The position numbers and the translations under genes are program-made. From assembly GCA_026874595.1 (NCBI GenBank), contig CM049315.1:69137916-69201915 (forward strand): a stretch of 64,000 nucleotides of DNA. Direction: 5' to 3'. The notes under the pieces were generated by a model that was not told the origin of the DNA, did no database searches, and was given only the letters and a program-made list of their open reading frames with translations. Below are positions 1-10,659 of this stretch, in pieces. Origin of the DNA: Sipunculus nudus (taxonomy: Eukaryota > Annelida > Sipuncula > Golfingiida > Sipunculidae). Numbering within the stretch: position 1 is the stretch's first letter; every line of letters starts with the position of its first letter.

Positions 1-60
1 TTTGCCAAGGAAATACCTTGATCTCATTTTATAATATCCTAGTTTTAAAATTTTTATTGA

Positions 61-430
61 AATGTATGACTTTTAAGAGCAAATGATCATACTTCAGTCG
101 TTCACAGAATATAGTCACCAAGACCTAGTTTCAGGTTTCGAGGGGATTTGTAAAGATCTCCCTGGTTGTTGCTATGGATGATTCTAGGCCTAATGTATAC
201 AATTTCAGGCTAACTGCCTTACATGGTGCTCAAAATCATGTTTGCAGCTAATACAAATGCCGTATACCGTGAGCTTATTTAAAACTTTCCGCGGAGATTT
301 ACCCAAGACATCCCTGAATGTCATGTTAGAAGATTCTAGGCCAAATGGATACAATTTGTACTCCTTCTGACTGTCTGGGTGCTCAAAAGCATGTTTTCGG
401 CCCCTAGTTTGAAGAATATAGGCCACTATG
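61..430. repeat. Degenerate ~150 bp tandem repeat, unit A copy
   Basis: A phrase of the type GGTGCTCAAAA(T/G)CATGTTT occurs near 223 and again near 377, about 154 bp apart. Each is preceded by GATTCTAGGCC(T/A)AATG and ATACAATTT and followed by a variant of 'atataggtcactatgacct'. The pattern continues upstream in unit B, where it can be traced left to about 38307. No protein is supported here. Confidence 0.5.
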
Positions 431-878
431 ACCTTTTATGGACACGGTAATTTCTTACTTCAACGGTATTGCAACGACTGCGAGATGATTTTTACTAAAA
501 TACTACTGCCTAATATAATTATGATGGATACCAGTTGGGAGCTTTAGTTTGAATTGTTCATAAATCATGCAGAAGTCAGGAAGACAAGATTATGAGCAGA
601 ATACTGTGTAAAGCATGTTACAGAAAAAACATTGGCGCGTTTAATATAGGATATTTAACTGAATATGCCTAATATTATAAATGTAATTCTTATATTATTT
701 TAAATGTGTAAACAAAATAGACTTAGACTATGGACAAGAGAGCTGTTACTACATATTTGGATCGGATCGCATTTAGAAGAAGTCTTCTGTCAGACTTCCA
801 TCTGATAACCAATTCTCGAACCCAATTATCTGTACTTAACTCATTAATTCATTGACTTCCTCGCTTCTTAATCATTTA

Positions 879-881
<3 letters not shown>

Positions 882-920
<39 letters not shown>
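882..920. repeat. (AT)n microsatellite
   Basis: A run of about 19-20 AT dinucleotides sits immediately left of the inverted repeat that holds the hammerhead-like motif. The unit B counterpart (39416-39483) is longer and interrupted. Confidence 0.95.
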
Positions 921-922
<2 letters not shown>

Positions 923-925
<3 letters not shown>

Positions 926-1115
926 TCTGAAGAAAAACAACACTGTAAATTCACAACAGTCTGTTTCACGGAATCTCGTGATCTCGTAATCTAGTAAAGT
1001 CTCGGCTTTTCAGACCACGCCCTCAGCTTCATTCTAACCACATTCACCTGATGATAGGGTCGCATCCCGTGAAACAGACTGTTGTGAATTTACAGTGTTC
1101 ATTTTCTTCAGAGTT
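923..1115. repeat. 49-bp inverted repeat around a short spacer (unit A)
   Basis: Arms 923-971 and 1067-1115 are reverse complements apart from a few mismatches. The right arm begins CCGTGAAACAG and ends TTCAGAGTT. The transcript of either strand could form a long hairpin with a loop of about 95 nt. The same structure is present in unit B at about 39486-39680. The right arm overlaps the 3' half of the hammerhead-like motif. Confidence 0.85.
1042..1089 (+). ncRNA. Hammerhead ribozyme-like motif (unit A)
   Basis: The conserved core box CTGATGA lies at 1048-1054 and GAAAC at 1071-1075. Strand ATTCAC (1042-1047) pairs perfectly with GTGAAT (1084-1089) as stem I. A-C of GAAAC pairs with G-T of GTT (1081-1083) as a minimal stem III, placing the expected cleavage after 1083. 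Stem II is poor at its base: GGG/CCC pairs, but the two closest positions (T/T and A/G) do not. Hammerhead variants with very short stem III are known from Penelope-like retroelements. No Penelope reverse transcriptase was found here. Activity is not shown. Confidence 0.5.
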
Positions 1116-1205
1116 ATACCGGTCTGGCCTAGTCTGTAGGCCATAGGGCACTTTACAACGGAGGGTTACTCTACCTTCTATATATATTATATATATAAAA
1201 CTTAC

Positions 1206-1499
1206 TTTGATATAGATCTTTTCCTTCCCACCTCCTGGGTTTATGCAGCTCCGACAAAGTTTGCAGATGTTTGAGACCTGATTGTACACCCCGCCGGAAC
1301 ACCAAGCACGCCTTCCGCAAATAGCCAAACACGTGACTTTGTCACTGACCTTCTGTTTTACAGGAACACAGTCCAGTACCACAAAATCTCGTCGAAAGAT
1401 ATCTAGGTAGATGTGAGCACAACAAACGCTGAAGGCAATAGCATTTAAAGTCAGGAAAAAGACGATCATGAGAATCAGAACCATAAGTGATTTAATCAT
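1206..1499 (-). CDS. First coding exon: signal/anchor peptide plus PAN/apple-like Cys-rich segment (unit A)
   Basis: The exon encodes 98 codons from the Met at 1497-1499 (MIKSLMVL...) to a splice donor (ATCAAA|GTAAG; gtaag at 1201-1205), ending in phase 0. Residues 5-23 are strongly hydrophobic: a signal peptide or signal anchor. A cysteine-rich stretch follows, with the pattern CLAIC-x5-C-x4-YN-x5-C-x2-C, as in PAN/apple domains that bind carbohydrate or protein ligands outside cells. An upstream in-frame Met (1548-1550) exists only in unit A; unit B has a stop there, so the inner Met was chosen. The next exon would lie left of the window. Family assignment rests on the cysteine pattern only. 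Confidence 0.6.
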
Positions 1500-1599
1500 C
1501 GCGGCGGCGGTTGTTTCATACTGGACGAACATCGCACTGACTTTGCCCATGTAAAAGTATCGTTGTCAGTTTTATCAATGTTCCGATCTCATGGACTGA

Positions 1600-2760
1600 T
1601 AATGCTTAAATGGAACAAAGGAAGTTAATATAGATCATTTTTTTTTTATTTTATACTTAGTGCTACAAATTCATGTGAGACAGATGTACATTTGTATTGT
1701 TATCCCGATAATTGTTCCCCATGCAAACCCCATATATCAGCAATTTGAGCACTGAAATTTTCAAGTATCCTGCATTTAAATATCCGCTTAAGTAGCAACA
1801 TATCAATCATTAATATAGTAAATATAAACAGATAGGACTCGGGGTTGTTTCATGTCTATTTGTAAATTGATAAGGTCGGAATGGCGACCTTGGAGAATAC
1901 GTTCAAACTGTATATCATGCAGTTTTATTTATCTCTGTTTGGGTACCTTGTTAATTTTGTTGTTGTTCATCCACAAATTATTTTCATGAGATTTGATGGA
2001 GCACTATCAATAAATTTTAGTAGTAGGGTTTGTTTAATAATCAAGGAATAATTGCTAGAATATTTTGGCGGATGTCTGAATACAGCTTTTCTATTACAAT
2101 GAAGACAGATACTTACAGTTTGCTTCGACTTTATTGAAAAAGAAATATTTCTGTCATTGTGTCACCTCTAAATTAATAAATGTAAAAAAGTCTAATCTTT
2201 AAAGGTGAGATTCCGAACCTGAGACATATTTTTTTCACTATAAACAGTGTCAGTCTACTATACCCAGAGCAAACCAGAAGACCATCAGACGCAGATCGCT
2301 TGCTCGTGGAATTGTTTATAACCATGGAGTACTGCGGTTTAGGCGCCTTTCCCCTTTATCCGTATATCTGCTTGGAAAACTGTGGATGGGTGACAGTTTT
2401 CATCTATTTTTTCTCTGGTGGGCAATACAAGTTCTTGATATTGTTCATAAATGCAGTGGAATGTAAGGGAGTTCGTCCATGGACCAGGGAACAATTACCT
2501 AAAAGTTGAGGGCGGATCAGTAACTGTTTGTATAGGAATGGATTAGGTTTAAGACAATTAATGATGATATGCTCTCTGTGTATTAATATCTAGCCGTTTA
2601 GTGGAATACTAAAATACTGTAAGCAACATGCTTAATCGAAATCTTACCTTATGTGATAAAAATATAAAATGAGTTTTATTTGTCTGAAATAATCAATACA
2701 TGTCAAATTTGGAGGGTCAGTATAGCAATATTCGTACTGGTACCAGGTGTAACCTAAATA
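1600..2760. other. No gene recognised (unit A)
   Basis: AT-rich sequence between the PAN exon and the LINE. A 69-codon frame at 2300-2509 is not preserved in unit B, which has a stop in it, and is not called. The equivalent stretch in B is 40140-41330. Confidence 0.6.
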
Positions 2761-2789
2761 GAGTGTGATACAAGTTCCCACATCTAACA

Positions 2790-5640
2790 TGCAAACATAC
2801 GAATTAATTGATATATGGAGAGTAAGGAATCCATCTTATTCGAATTTCACTTGAAGAATTAAAAAACATACTATAAAAAGAATGCTTGGTTATGTTCTAA
2901 TCCCGAGTTATTTGAATAAGCAGGTCATACAGGTTAATATAATTCCAGCAATTTTAACAGATCATTCGGCAGTGAAATGTAATATGAAATCACCCAGTGT
3001 TTGCAAACATGGCCCGTCCTTCTGGAAATTAAATGTGTCCCTCATGGAAGATCCAGTTTTTGTGTCACCAATGCAAGAAAACATAAAAAAGTAGAAGGAG
3101 CATTATGAAAATAAAAATAGGGAGACAGAATGGTGGGAATATCTAAAGTTTAAAATTGGAGAATATTCAATTTCATATTCTAATAGAAAATGTAGACGTG
3201 AAAAGCTAATACTGAAAAAAAAAACCTAGAGAAAAGTTTTAAGGATGTAAAATTCAACTCGCACAGCAGTAATAATCAAACTGAGATCGATCAAATATGT
3301 CGAGAAATAGATAAGCATTATGAATGAAAAGAAGATGGCTCCATAATAAGTTCTAGAATCACATGGTTTGAGGAAGGGGAGCGTAATTCAAAGTATTTTA
3401 TGAATCTGGGAAAGAAAAGACAAAACCAAAACTACCATAAGAAGATTTTTGTGTAATGGAAAAGATATAACAGATCAGCGAAAAATTATGATAGAACTGA
3501 AGAGGTTTTTATGAAGAAAAGAACACTTGTACAGGTACCTTTTCAAAACAAGAATGTACACAACTTCTGTCAGAGTATGATACTCGAGTCCTATCAGATA
3601 TGCAAGCAGCTAGTTGTGATGGACTGATTTAAAAAGAGAAGTCTTGTCAACGTTGAAATAAATGAAAAAAAATATTAACTCCCGGGAATCATGGATTTCC
3701 AAAAGAATTTTTTTTATCTCGTCGGGAAGGATCTCGTTAATTGTTTGCCCAGATGTTTTGAGGAGGGTAAGCTAACTACAAGTCAAAGGCAAGCAGTGGT
3801 TAATTTGATAGAAAAACTAGTTAAAGATAATCGTTTAATCTCATCATGGCGACCAATTAGTTTGTTAAATGTCGAATATAAGATATTAAGTAAAATTTTA
3901 GCACGGCGCTTAAATGTTGTCCTTCCTAATCTGATTAATGAGGACCAGACGGCCTTTGTTCCCGGGGGAACCATTTGTGAAACGAACCATTTAATCTGTG
4001 ATATTTTAGATTATTGTATTAAAGAAAATAAACCTAATATCTTGTTTGCAGTTGATTTTTCTGCTGCTTTCCACTCCGTAGATCGTAACTATATGTTCAG
4101 TGTTTTGGAAAAATGTTGTCTTTCAGACAGGTTTTATTAATTGGGTACAACTTCTTCATAACGATATCAAAAGCTGTATAATAAATAATGGATACCCCAC
4201 AGGATATATCAGATTAGCAAAAGGTACCAGACAAGGAGATCCCTGGCGTCATATTTCTTTGTCATGGCCATTGAGATCCTAGCAATAATGGTACGTAAAT
4301 CTGTGTCTATCAAAGGGAGTAATATTAACGGCTTTGAAATTAAACAGTGTATATATGCATACGATACCACATTTTTGGCAACAACGGTGGCTTGAGGCTG
4401 CTTGATATTGATACAATAATAGAAACTCAAAGATTTATGTGGATGAAGAAAATCATCACAGGTGACACGACAATACACGTAATAATACCTGATCTTTATT
4501 TAAAACTCGTAGGTGGATTTAATAGTATCAGAGGTAACTTGGATCCTGAAATTTTAAAAATAGGAATATTATCTTTTTATTTACGTTGCCTTAATGTATG
4601 GCTCTCTGTTACCTCCGGGGAACCATTACGTAAAGAAACAATCTTGACACAACTTTTACCGAATAACAGATACATCAAGACGAGAGGTAAATCAGTGTAT
4701 TATTATTTTCTTGATATTCTTGGTATAAAATATGTTCCTGTTGTGTACGATGACAGAGGTAAAAAAAAGTTAATGAAGTTGTAGCAAAAACAGTTATGCT
4801 TACAACAAATTCTATATCCACTGGATAGCTCCGCAAAGGGCTATTCCACAAAAATGGTTCCAGGATAATGATTTAAACAGATATTTTGAGGTTAATAGTG
4901 CTTCGGTATTAAATAATGTAGTTATATCCTACAATGACGTGGTTCTAGATTTAGACAAACTCATATTCAGAAGTGTCTACGACAAAATAATATCATGTAA
5001 AATTTCTGAACCAGTCTTCAAAATAAAGTTACCAAACCTTTATAAAGACCTCAACTTTAAACGAGCAATTAATTACTCTTACAAGACCACTCTGGACATG
5101 TATCTAGGGAAATTTCAGTTTCCGAATTCTGCATATCATCCTCGCTGTTAACGAAAATCTAATCAGGATAACAGAGGATGGAGGATAACAGACACAAACA
5201 GATATTCTAATTGGTTAATTGAAAATGAACCTATTGATCATTTATTCTGTGATTTCTTATTTCATAAAACTGTTACTTGCAAATTTAGTCTTGGGCAAAG
5301 AACTTTGGATTCGAGATGCCAAGCCTCGGTCGTCAACGTTTATACACTGGAGCAGAAAAATCAGAACATGCTGCCCTTGTAAATATGTTGATGTTGGTCT
5401 ACAAGATCATCGTTTAAGTAATAGGAATAATCTGGCACTTCTTTCATTGGATCAGTATGTGACAAAACTGACGAGATTTGAATATCTTGAACGCAAATTG
5501 GCGGAAAAAAGGCACAAAAGTACTATATATGAAATAAAATGGAAACCAATTCCTCAAACTATACTAAACAAGAAGTGATGTATATTATTCAACGACTATC
5601 ATTTTGCAATATACAGCCAGGCGGTGACCCTTTTGGCTTC
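2790..5640 (+). pseudogene. L1-like LINE ORF2 remnant, 5'-truncated (unit A)
   Basis: Frames in order: the end of an AP endonuclease domain (ELIDIWRVRNP at 2801, then PAILTDHSAV and GPSFWKLN at 2940-3040); reverse transcriptase (SWRPISLLNVEYKILSKILA near 3840, NEDQTAFVPGG, DFSAAF.SVDR near 4055, KGTRQGDP near 4220, active-site region near 4354); and a C-terminal region to about 5578. There are multiple stops and frameshifts, for example a 1-nt loss just after GDP near 4243. The polymerase motif reads YAYD instead of YADD (4354-4365), replacing a catalytic Asp. The 5' truncation is typical of target-primed integration. Confidence 0.9.
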
Positions 5641-5956
5641 ATGGGTGTGTATATAATATGTGATTTTTATTTCAATTTTATGTGAATATAGTATGAAATG
5701 TAAACATAATAGGAATCGTCAGTTTTTGTATTGATTTCACAATTCGATCTGTGAAGTACTGTGAGACAAACTAATTAATTATTAAAAATAATAATGATTT
5801 GAAATAATAGAATGTTCAGTGATAAACACATTAACGTAAATACATGAACTGGGAGGCACAAAGTTTTATATAAATATATATTTATGTATTTGCATCAATG
5901 TACCTGCCGGATACTAAATTTTAGACAGGTAATTTGGGTTTCGTAATATCTAAAAG
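5641..5956. other. LINE 3' region and AT-rich spacer (unit A)
   Basis: No coding sequence is seen. The stretch follows the last LINE frame and probably includes its 3' untranslated tail. There is no clear poly-A or target duplication by eye. The B equivalent is 44220-44530. Confidence 0.4.
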
Positions 5957-6389
5957 TCATAAACATTCTAAAAGTAAATGAACCTTGACAGATTTATATG
6001 GTATTCGCATGTAAAACATGGAATTGTACTTGTTTATTGGTTTGTAACTCACTGTTGTAAATTTCATAATAGTCTCTGATGTCATTGATGAAACCAAATT
6101 AAAAAAAAAAAATAAAGAACAAGTACAAATCTGAGACATCATAGAGATAGAGAAAAAATCCCAATTTTGTAGAAAAGTAAATATTATCGCCAGCCACACG
6201 GGACACCCCCACCCTCTGAAGTTTGTCAACGTTTTGCTTAGACATTTAAGGTAAGAGTAGTAGATGAACAGAAAATCCTTATAATACATTTTTTCAGGTT
6301 CTACTTTTTTAGAATAACTTGGAGTTTTTGAAAAAGTACTGTGAGTTCCAAACAATGTATTTTGAGTTCCAATTAAAGGCGACTTGACA

Positions 6390-6835
6390 AGAGGTTGAAG
6401 TTTCTCTGACCATGCAATTTGATAAGCAAATTCAATAACCAAACCAGCACCTGCACAACAATCATTCCCTAATGACATTGGAGTTTTGAGATGTGGAGTT
6501 ACAATAAATTCAGTTTGGTGAGAATATCCAACACACTCGAGATCAACTAGAACATATCCAATAGCAGAGAACTCTGATCCTTCAAACCACCTCAAAACCT
6601 GATTCCTCTTCTTAACAATGGTGAGCCCTAAATCATGACACAAGTCTTCTCTGATCATTGAAACAGATGATCCAGAATCAACCAAACTATAACATTCCTG
6701 ACCATTTACTTTAAGTGTTACTAAGGGTCCATTTTGGGAAGTGGGTGGAAATCTATCAGATGAAAATACAGAACAATCCTTACTCTGCAATTTCGGAATA
6801 AACTCTTTAGTATGAACACTGAATTTTGGAATAAA
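6390..6835 (-). pseudogene. Retropepsin (aspartic protease) domain of an LTR retrotransposon (unit A)
   Basis: The frame encodes a retropepsin: LVDSGSSVSMI with the catalytic DSG, then the hydrophobic-Gly flap region (SAIGYVLVDLEC) and LGNDC (equivalent to the second signature 'LG.D'). The active form is expected to be a dimer that cuts Gag-Pol. It continues in frame from the zinc knuckle upstream. Downstream of about 6390 similarity to pol fades, and no reverse transcriptase or integrase follows. The element is 3'-deleted. Confidence 0.85.
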
Positions 6836-7897
6836 TTCTTTGGCATGAACATTTAATGGTTTTGAAGAATGGCATGGTCATTTGTCAGTTGGTTCAGCTT
6901 AATTTCTTTGCTTTTGTTTGTTAGGGCAATTTCTTTGAATATGACCTAATTCACCACAGAGAAAACATGCCGAAGAGAATCTTCCTCTGCCTACTGATTT
7001 ATATTGAAAAGTATTCTTTGGAATAGCCCCAGAATTAACTGAATTTTTGGTATCAGAATCTTTCTGATCAGATTATTTAGGTTTAAATCCAGGTCCCTTG
7101 TCAGCATAGCCTGTTTGAGGTCTTTTGAATGTCTTATCCTCTCTCAGCAATTTTTTTTCTGCAGAACATGATCATCTGCAATGCCAGCTAATTCTCTGAC
7201 TGTTAACCCTTCCTATTCCACCAACTTAAATTTCAAATTGTCATCAGCTACAGAATGTAACATTTGGTCTATAACCAGTTTATCAAATATAGCTGTGACT
7301 TCCTCATCTTCCATTAATCTATCACTAGGTTGTACCACCATTCCTAAATTTAAGGCGGTAAGCACTAGGAGTTAAATGATATCTGTGCAAGATAGCATGG
7401 ATCACTTTATCATAATCCCTTTGTTCTTTCTGGGAAAGTGGATGATAGGCCTGCTGAGCATTTCCAGTAAGATATGGTTCTAAATAATGACTCCATTCAC
7501 TTTTAGGAATTTGATATCTATCGATCAAATTCTCAAAAGTTTTGATCCAATAGTGGATATCATCTCTACCTGTCAGTTTAGTCATTTCTTTGATCTTAAC
7601 ATGGGATTGACTACCTGCTTGTTTAACATTCATCTTCTCAAGAAGATTAATAAATCTATCATTATCCTCTTTCCAATGCTTTTCCATCTCACTAAGGACA
7701 GACTGGAGAGAAACATCTGACATACCCTTAAGAGATACTCCAGGCTCTTTCATGTCAGGAATCTCTACTAAAGCATCTATATGCTCTTCCTTAGTATTCA
7801 AATCAGACAATTCTAAATGATTATGTTCACACAATTGAACAATATAAACTTTAGTATATCTACGCAAAATAGCTTTCTTTTCATCTCTTGAAGCCAT
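6835..7897 (-). pseudogene. Gag of an LTR retrotransposon with CCHC zinc knuckle (unit A)
   Basis: The start is at 7895-7897 (MASRDEKKAIL). The first ~190 codons give a helical gag/SCAN-like capsid segment (YWIKTFENLIDRY, YLEPYLTGNAQQAYHPLS, YHLTPSAYRLKFR). The frame continues, with interruptions, to a zinc knuckle CFLCGELGHIQRNC at about 6926-6970 and on to the protease. A stop near 7212 (KLVE*EG) is shared with unit B; a second near 7076 is private to A. Gag packages element RNA in cytoplasmic particles. Confidence 0.8.
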
Positions 7898-8169
7898 GAT
7901 GACATTTAAAAGAAATCAACTATTATTAGTACGGATTTACCTTCTTTTATTTCTAAGGATAAATGGCTCACTATCTTTTAGCTGCCGCCCAGACGACAGT
8001 TCATCAGACCCACATGAGCTATAGCTGCTGGATGCCGCCGAGGCCCCGAATGGGTCTCCCAAGAAATAATGACACGCAAGCAATCCCACTAATAATAAGG
8101 AGCAAAGCCCCTGGTTGATAATAAGAAAATAATAAGAGTATCACTGCCTCTTAAAATCCCACTCCTGCT

Positions 8170-8963
8170 CTTCCTCACAACTAGAACATTTATTGTTCTT
8201 AATTGGCAAGCACGGGTGAGTTTATTAAAGATCTTCCGCTTTCACACCTCCCCTGGATGTACCCCATCCCTCAACAATAAGAAATTTACCTTTCTGACTA
8301 CCTTCTCATAAGACTTCCCTGGCTTGCCTCTTTTCTTGATGGAAGTGCGTGTTATGTCTTTAATAGAATTGACAATAATAAAACCGGACTGACGGGCTTG
8401 AGATGTAATGAAATGATTGATAGTGAGTATATCCAAATCTAGAGTTTTTTTTGCTGGACTTCAAATTGAGCATCAGTAGAATTTAGTAAACTGAGCTTTC
8501 CAGTTTGGACATTATGTTGACAGGCAGACTTAATATTGACGGGAAGAATGGTGTTCCAAATGATAAAATAGCCATGTTGTTTGACACAAGAGTTGATATC
8601 ACTAACAAGATTCTGTACACGTGTAAGTCTATGAGGGTCAGGATTATATATAATTTCTATGCCATGGGGAGAAGTTCTCTTGTTGACGAAATCACAAATA
8701 CCAGCAGAAAAAATAATAGTAAATTCCGTTTTTGTATTAGAATGTGTACGACCCCGAAGTTCATGGGACAAAGAATTCAAAGTAGCCCCGCCCCTACACA
8801 CTTCAACAACGGAATCCTCAGGCGAGAGCCGCGCATTTGCCCGAAAGTAGTCGGCTAATCCCCTCCCCCTAGAATCAGAGAGGAACAGAAAGGTGGACAT
8901 GGAGGGACGAGAAAACAACCAGAAATCAGCGAGAACGACAAAAAACACCCGAAGACAGGCCAA
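8170..8963 (-). pseudogene. SGNH-family hydrolase-like ORF of an LTR element (unit A)
   Basis: Likely start is the Met of MSTFLFLSDSRGRG (about 8900), although the frame opens at 8963. The four SGNH blocks are visible in order: LSDSRGRG (nucleophile Ser and oxyanion context), CRGGAT (Gly), FSAGICDF (in place of G.ND) and LRDGVHPG (catalytic Asp/His). SGNH hydrolases are esterases or lipases; such domains are known in ORF1 of CR1-type LINEs. Here the ORF lies between a tRNA-primer site and gag. A homopolymer indel near 8446 (AAAAAAAA run) splits the frame in this copy; the second half resumes at 8436. It ends in a hydrophobic tail. Confidence 0.75.
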
Positions 8964-9158
8964 AAAGGAAACTAACTAGAAAACAGAGGAAAATCACTTA
9001 GCTGAGGTAATGAAATGATTGATAGTGAGTATATCCAAATCTAGATAAACAACAGGAAAAGGAAGTAACAAGAAACAGAGCATGATGGGAAAAAAACCGG
9101 AATCCAAAGGTGTTACCTCAAAAGCACATGGCAGCTCCAAGTGAGTCGGCAGCCGGCG

Positions 9159-9171
9159 ACGTTGGGCGCCA
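9159..9171 (-). other. Retroelement primer-binding site, tRNA-Lys type
   Basis: Reading on the minus strand, TGGCGCCCAACGT lies four bases inside the LTR edge. It matches the first 13 bases of the tRNA-Lys1,2 complement used by several retroviruses and LTR elements. Unit B (47731-47743) has the same site with one change (TAGCGCC...). Confidence 0.7.
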
Positions 9172-9175
9172 TTTA

Positions 9176-9449
9176 TGTAGTGGTGTTCTTGTTCCCACAG
9201 ATAACGAACTCCAGCAACGGTTTAGAGATGTTTTATTCGCCCCGGCTCGAGAACCAACTGACTAACATGTCCACGAAAACTTGGGACATTAACTACGCGC
9301 ATGCGTACTAGCTATAACAATAAACAAATGAACATGTGACATTTAAGCCGCTGTTAACCCTGCTCTACCAGTTTCGATGAATACAGTCCTACCACTACCC
9401 TGCCGGTAGATGTCGCCATCAGCAGAACACGAAATAATTCACTGGTTTA
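9176..9449 (-). repeat. 5' LTR of the SGNH-carrying LTR element (unit A; outer end uncertain)
   Basis: On the plus strand the inner edge reads TGTAGTGG and, on the element's own strand, ends ...CTACA, giving the usual TG...CA. An AATAAA polyadenylation signal on the minus strand lies at 9227-9232. The outer end may be near 9399 (ACCACTACC, the near inverted match of the inner edge) or 9449 (TTTACA). No 3' LTR was found, so the extent cannot be fixed. The unit B copy is about 47748-48020 and lacks the 11 bp ACCACTACCCT. Confidence 0.5.
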
Positions 9450-9700
9450 CATGTTAATATTACTATTTGACTCTAGATGTCGCCACAATTCAATACATAG
9501 TCTTTCCTAGCCATAATAAATTTAACTCGTCACGAATTCCAGAATATAAGACGGGGGCCTGACTGTTCTAATTGTCACTCTCCGCCTTGGTGACAAGTCT
9601 TGGAAGTAGAGAGAATTCAGCGGGAGAACCACGTGTCATCTGTTGACGGAAGAGGCTTAATGACAGCTGCGTTTGGCATAATCTGCCCATGTTACGGTAT

Positions 9701-10623
9701 CTAGGCATCGGTGATAGGGACCTGTTTGCCGTTAATTATCAGCCGGCCGTGCCAGAACCGTACTTTTTGTTTGTCCGTGAATGCCTGTCTGATTTGTGGC
9801 CCGGCTTTCTTCTTCAAATAATAATCTTCCCTGACCAAGTCTTCTACAAAGTGTGCGGCGTTTCCGTCCTCTTGACCTCGTTTCTCTCTTTGTGTTTTTA
9901 GTAGTGTGTTTCGTACCGGTCTTGCATAGAATCTCTCTATGATATGTCTATGGCCCTCAGATTTTTGTTTACCGGTTCTATGAGCGTTTTCAATAGCTTC
10001 CAGCCCATTAATTGTTTCAAAATCATCATTCAGGAGTTTTTCGTTAACAATATGCTCTGCCACAATCTTTTTACAGTCCTCCTGTTTTTGTTCTGGGATC
10101 CCAATGAGTCTCAAGTTAAACTCCCGGCTATAAGTTTCCGAGTCCAATAACTTTTCCTTTAATGAAGAAATCTGCTGATTTTTCTCATTGTTTTCTGATT
10201 TCAGTTCATTTACTTCAGATTTCAGAGCTTTATGTTCTGCTTCAATTTTTGCCAATTTAGTCACTGTTTCTTTAAGCTCAGCCTGTGTAAATTTTCACTA
10301 CAGATTCAACTTTTGAGTTCAGTGAAGCATAATTAGTTTCTGCTTTCTAGACCACTTCTAATATGTGAAATCCCTTCACAAAGTGATGTTTTAAAGTCAT
10401 TCAAAGCAGTCTGCATTACCTCTTGAAGTTGGGTGCACTTAGCATCTACAACGTCCATTATTGAACCACTTGCGTGAGCGGACCCTGGTTCTCGCCCGTC
10501 TTTCTGTGAAGGGTTGGAGTTTTTCTGCCCTTGTTTTAAATATTTCTCCATACTTGGTTGCTCCAAAGATGACATATCACTTTTGCTTTTTGACCGTGTA
10601 GTGATTTGAGACACCTGTGACAT
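9701..10623 (-). pseudogene. L1-like ORF1 protein remnant (unit A)
   Basis: The N-terminal part (10333-10623) has a Ser/Thr/Lys-rich head. The second part (9701-10264) has a coiled-coil heptad region (KLAKIEAEHKALKSEVNEL), then an RRM-like segment (EFNLRLIGIPEQ, ENAHRTG) and a basic C-terminal domain ending GKQVPITDA. This is the layout of L1-type ORF1p, a trimeric nucleic-acid chaperone. Loss of about 8 nt near 10290 and an extra T near 10350 separate the two parts. No ORF2 follows downstream; the SGNH-carrying LTR lies there instead. Confidence 0.8.
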
Positions 10624-10659
10624 ATCCAGTGAGATACTAATTTACTGAGAGAGCACATG

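Noticed and set aside
61-430. CRISPR-like or coding interpretation of the repeat at the left edge
   Set aside because: Units are ~150 bp and diverged, with no short repeat/spacer structure, and the genome is clearly eukaryotic.
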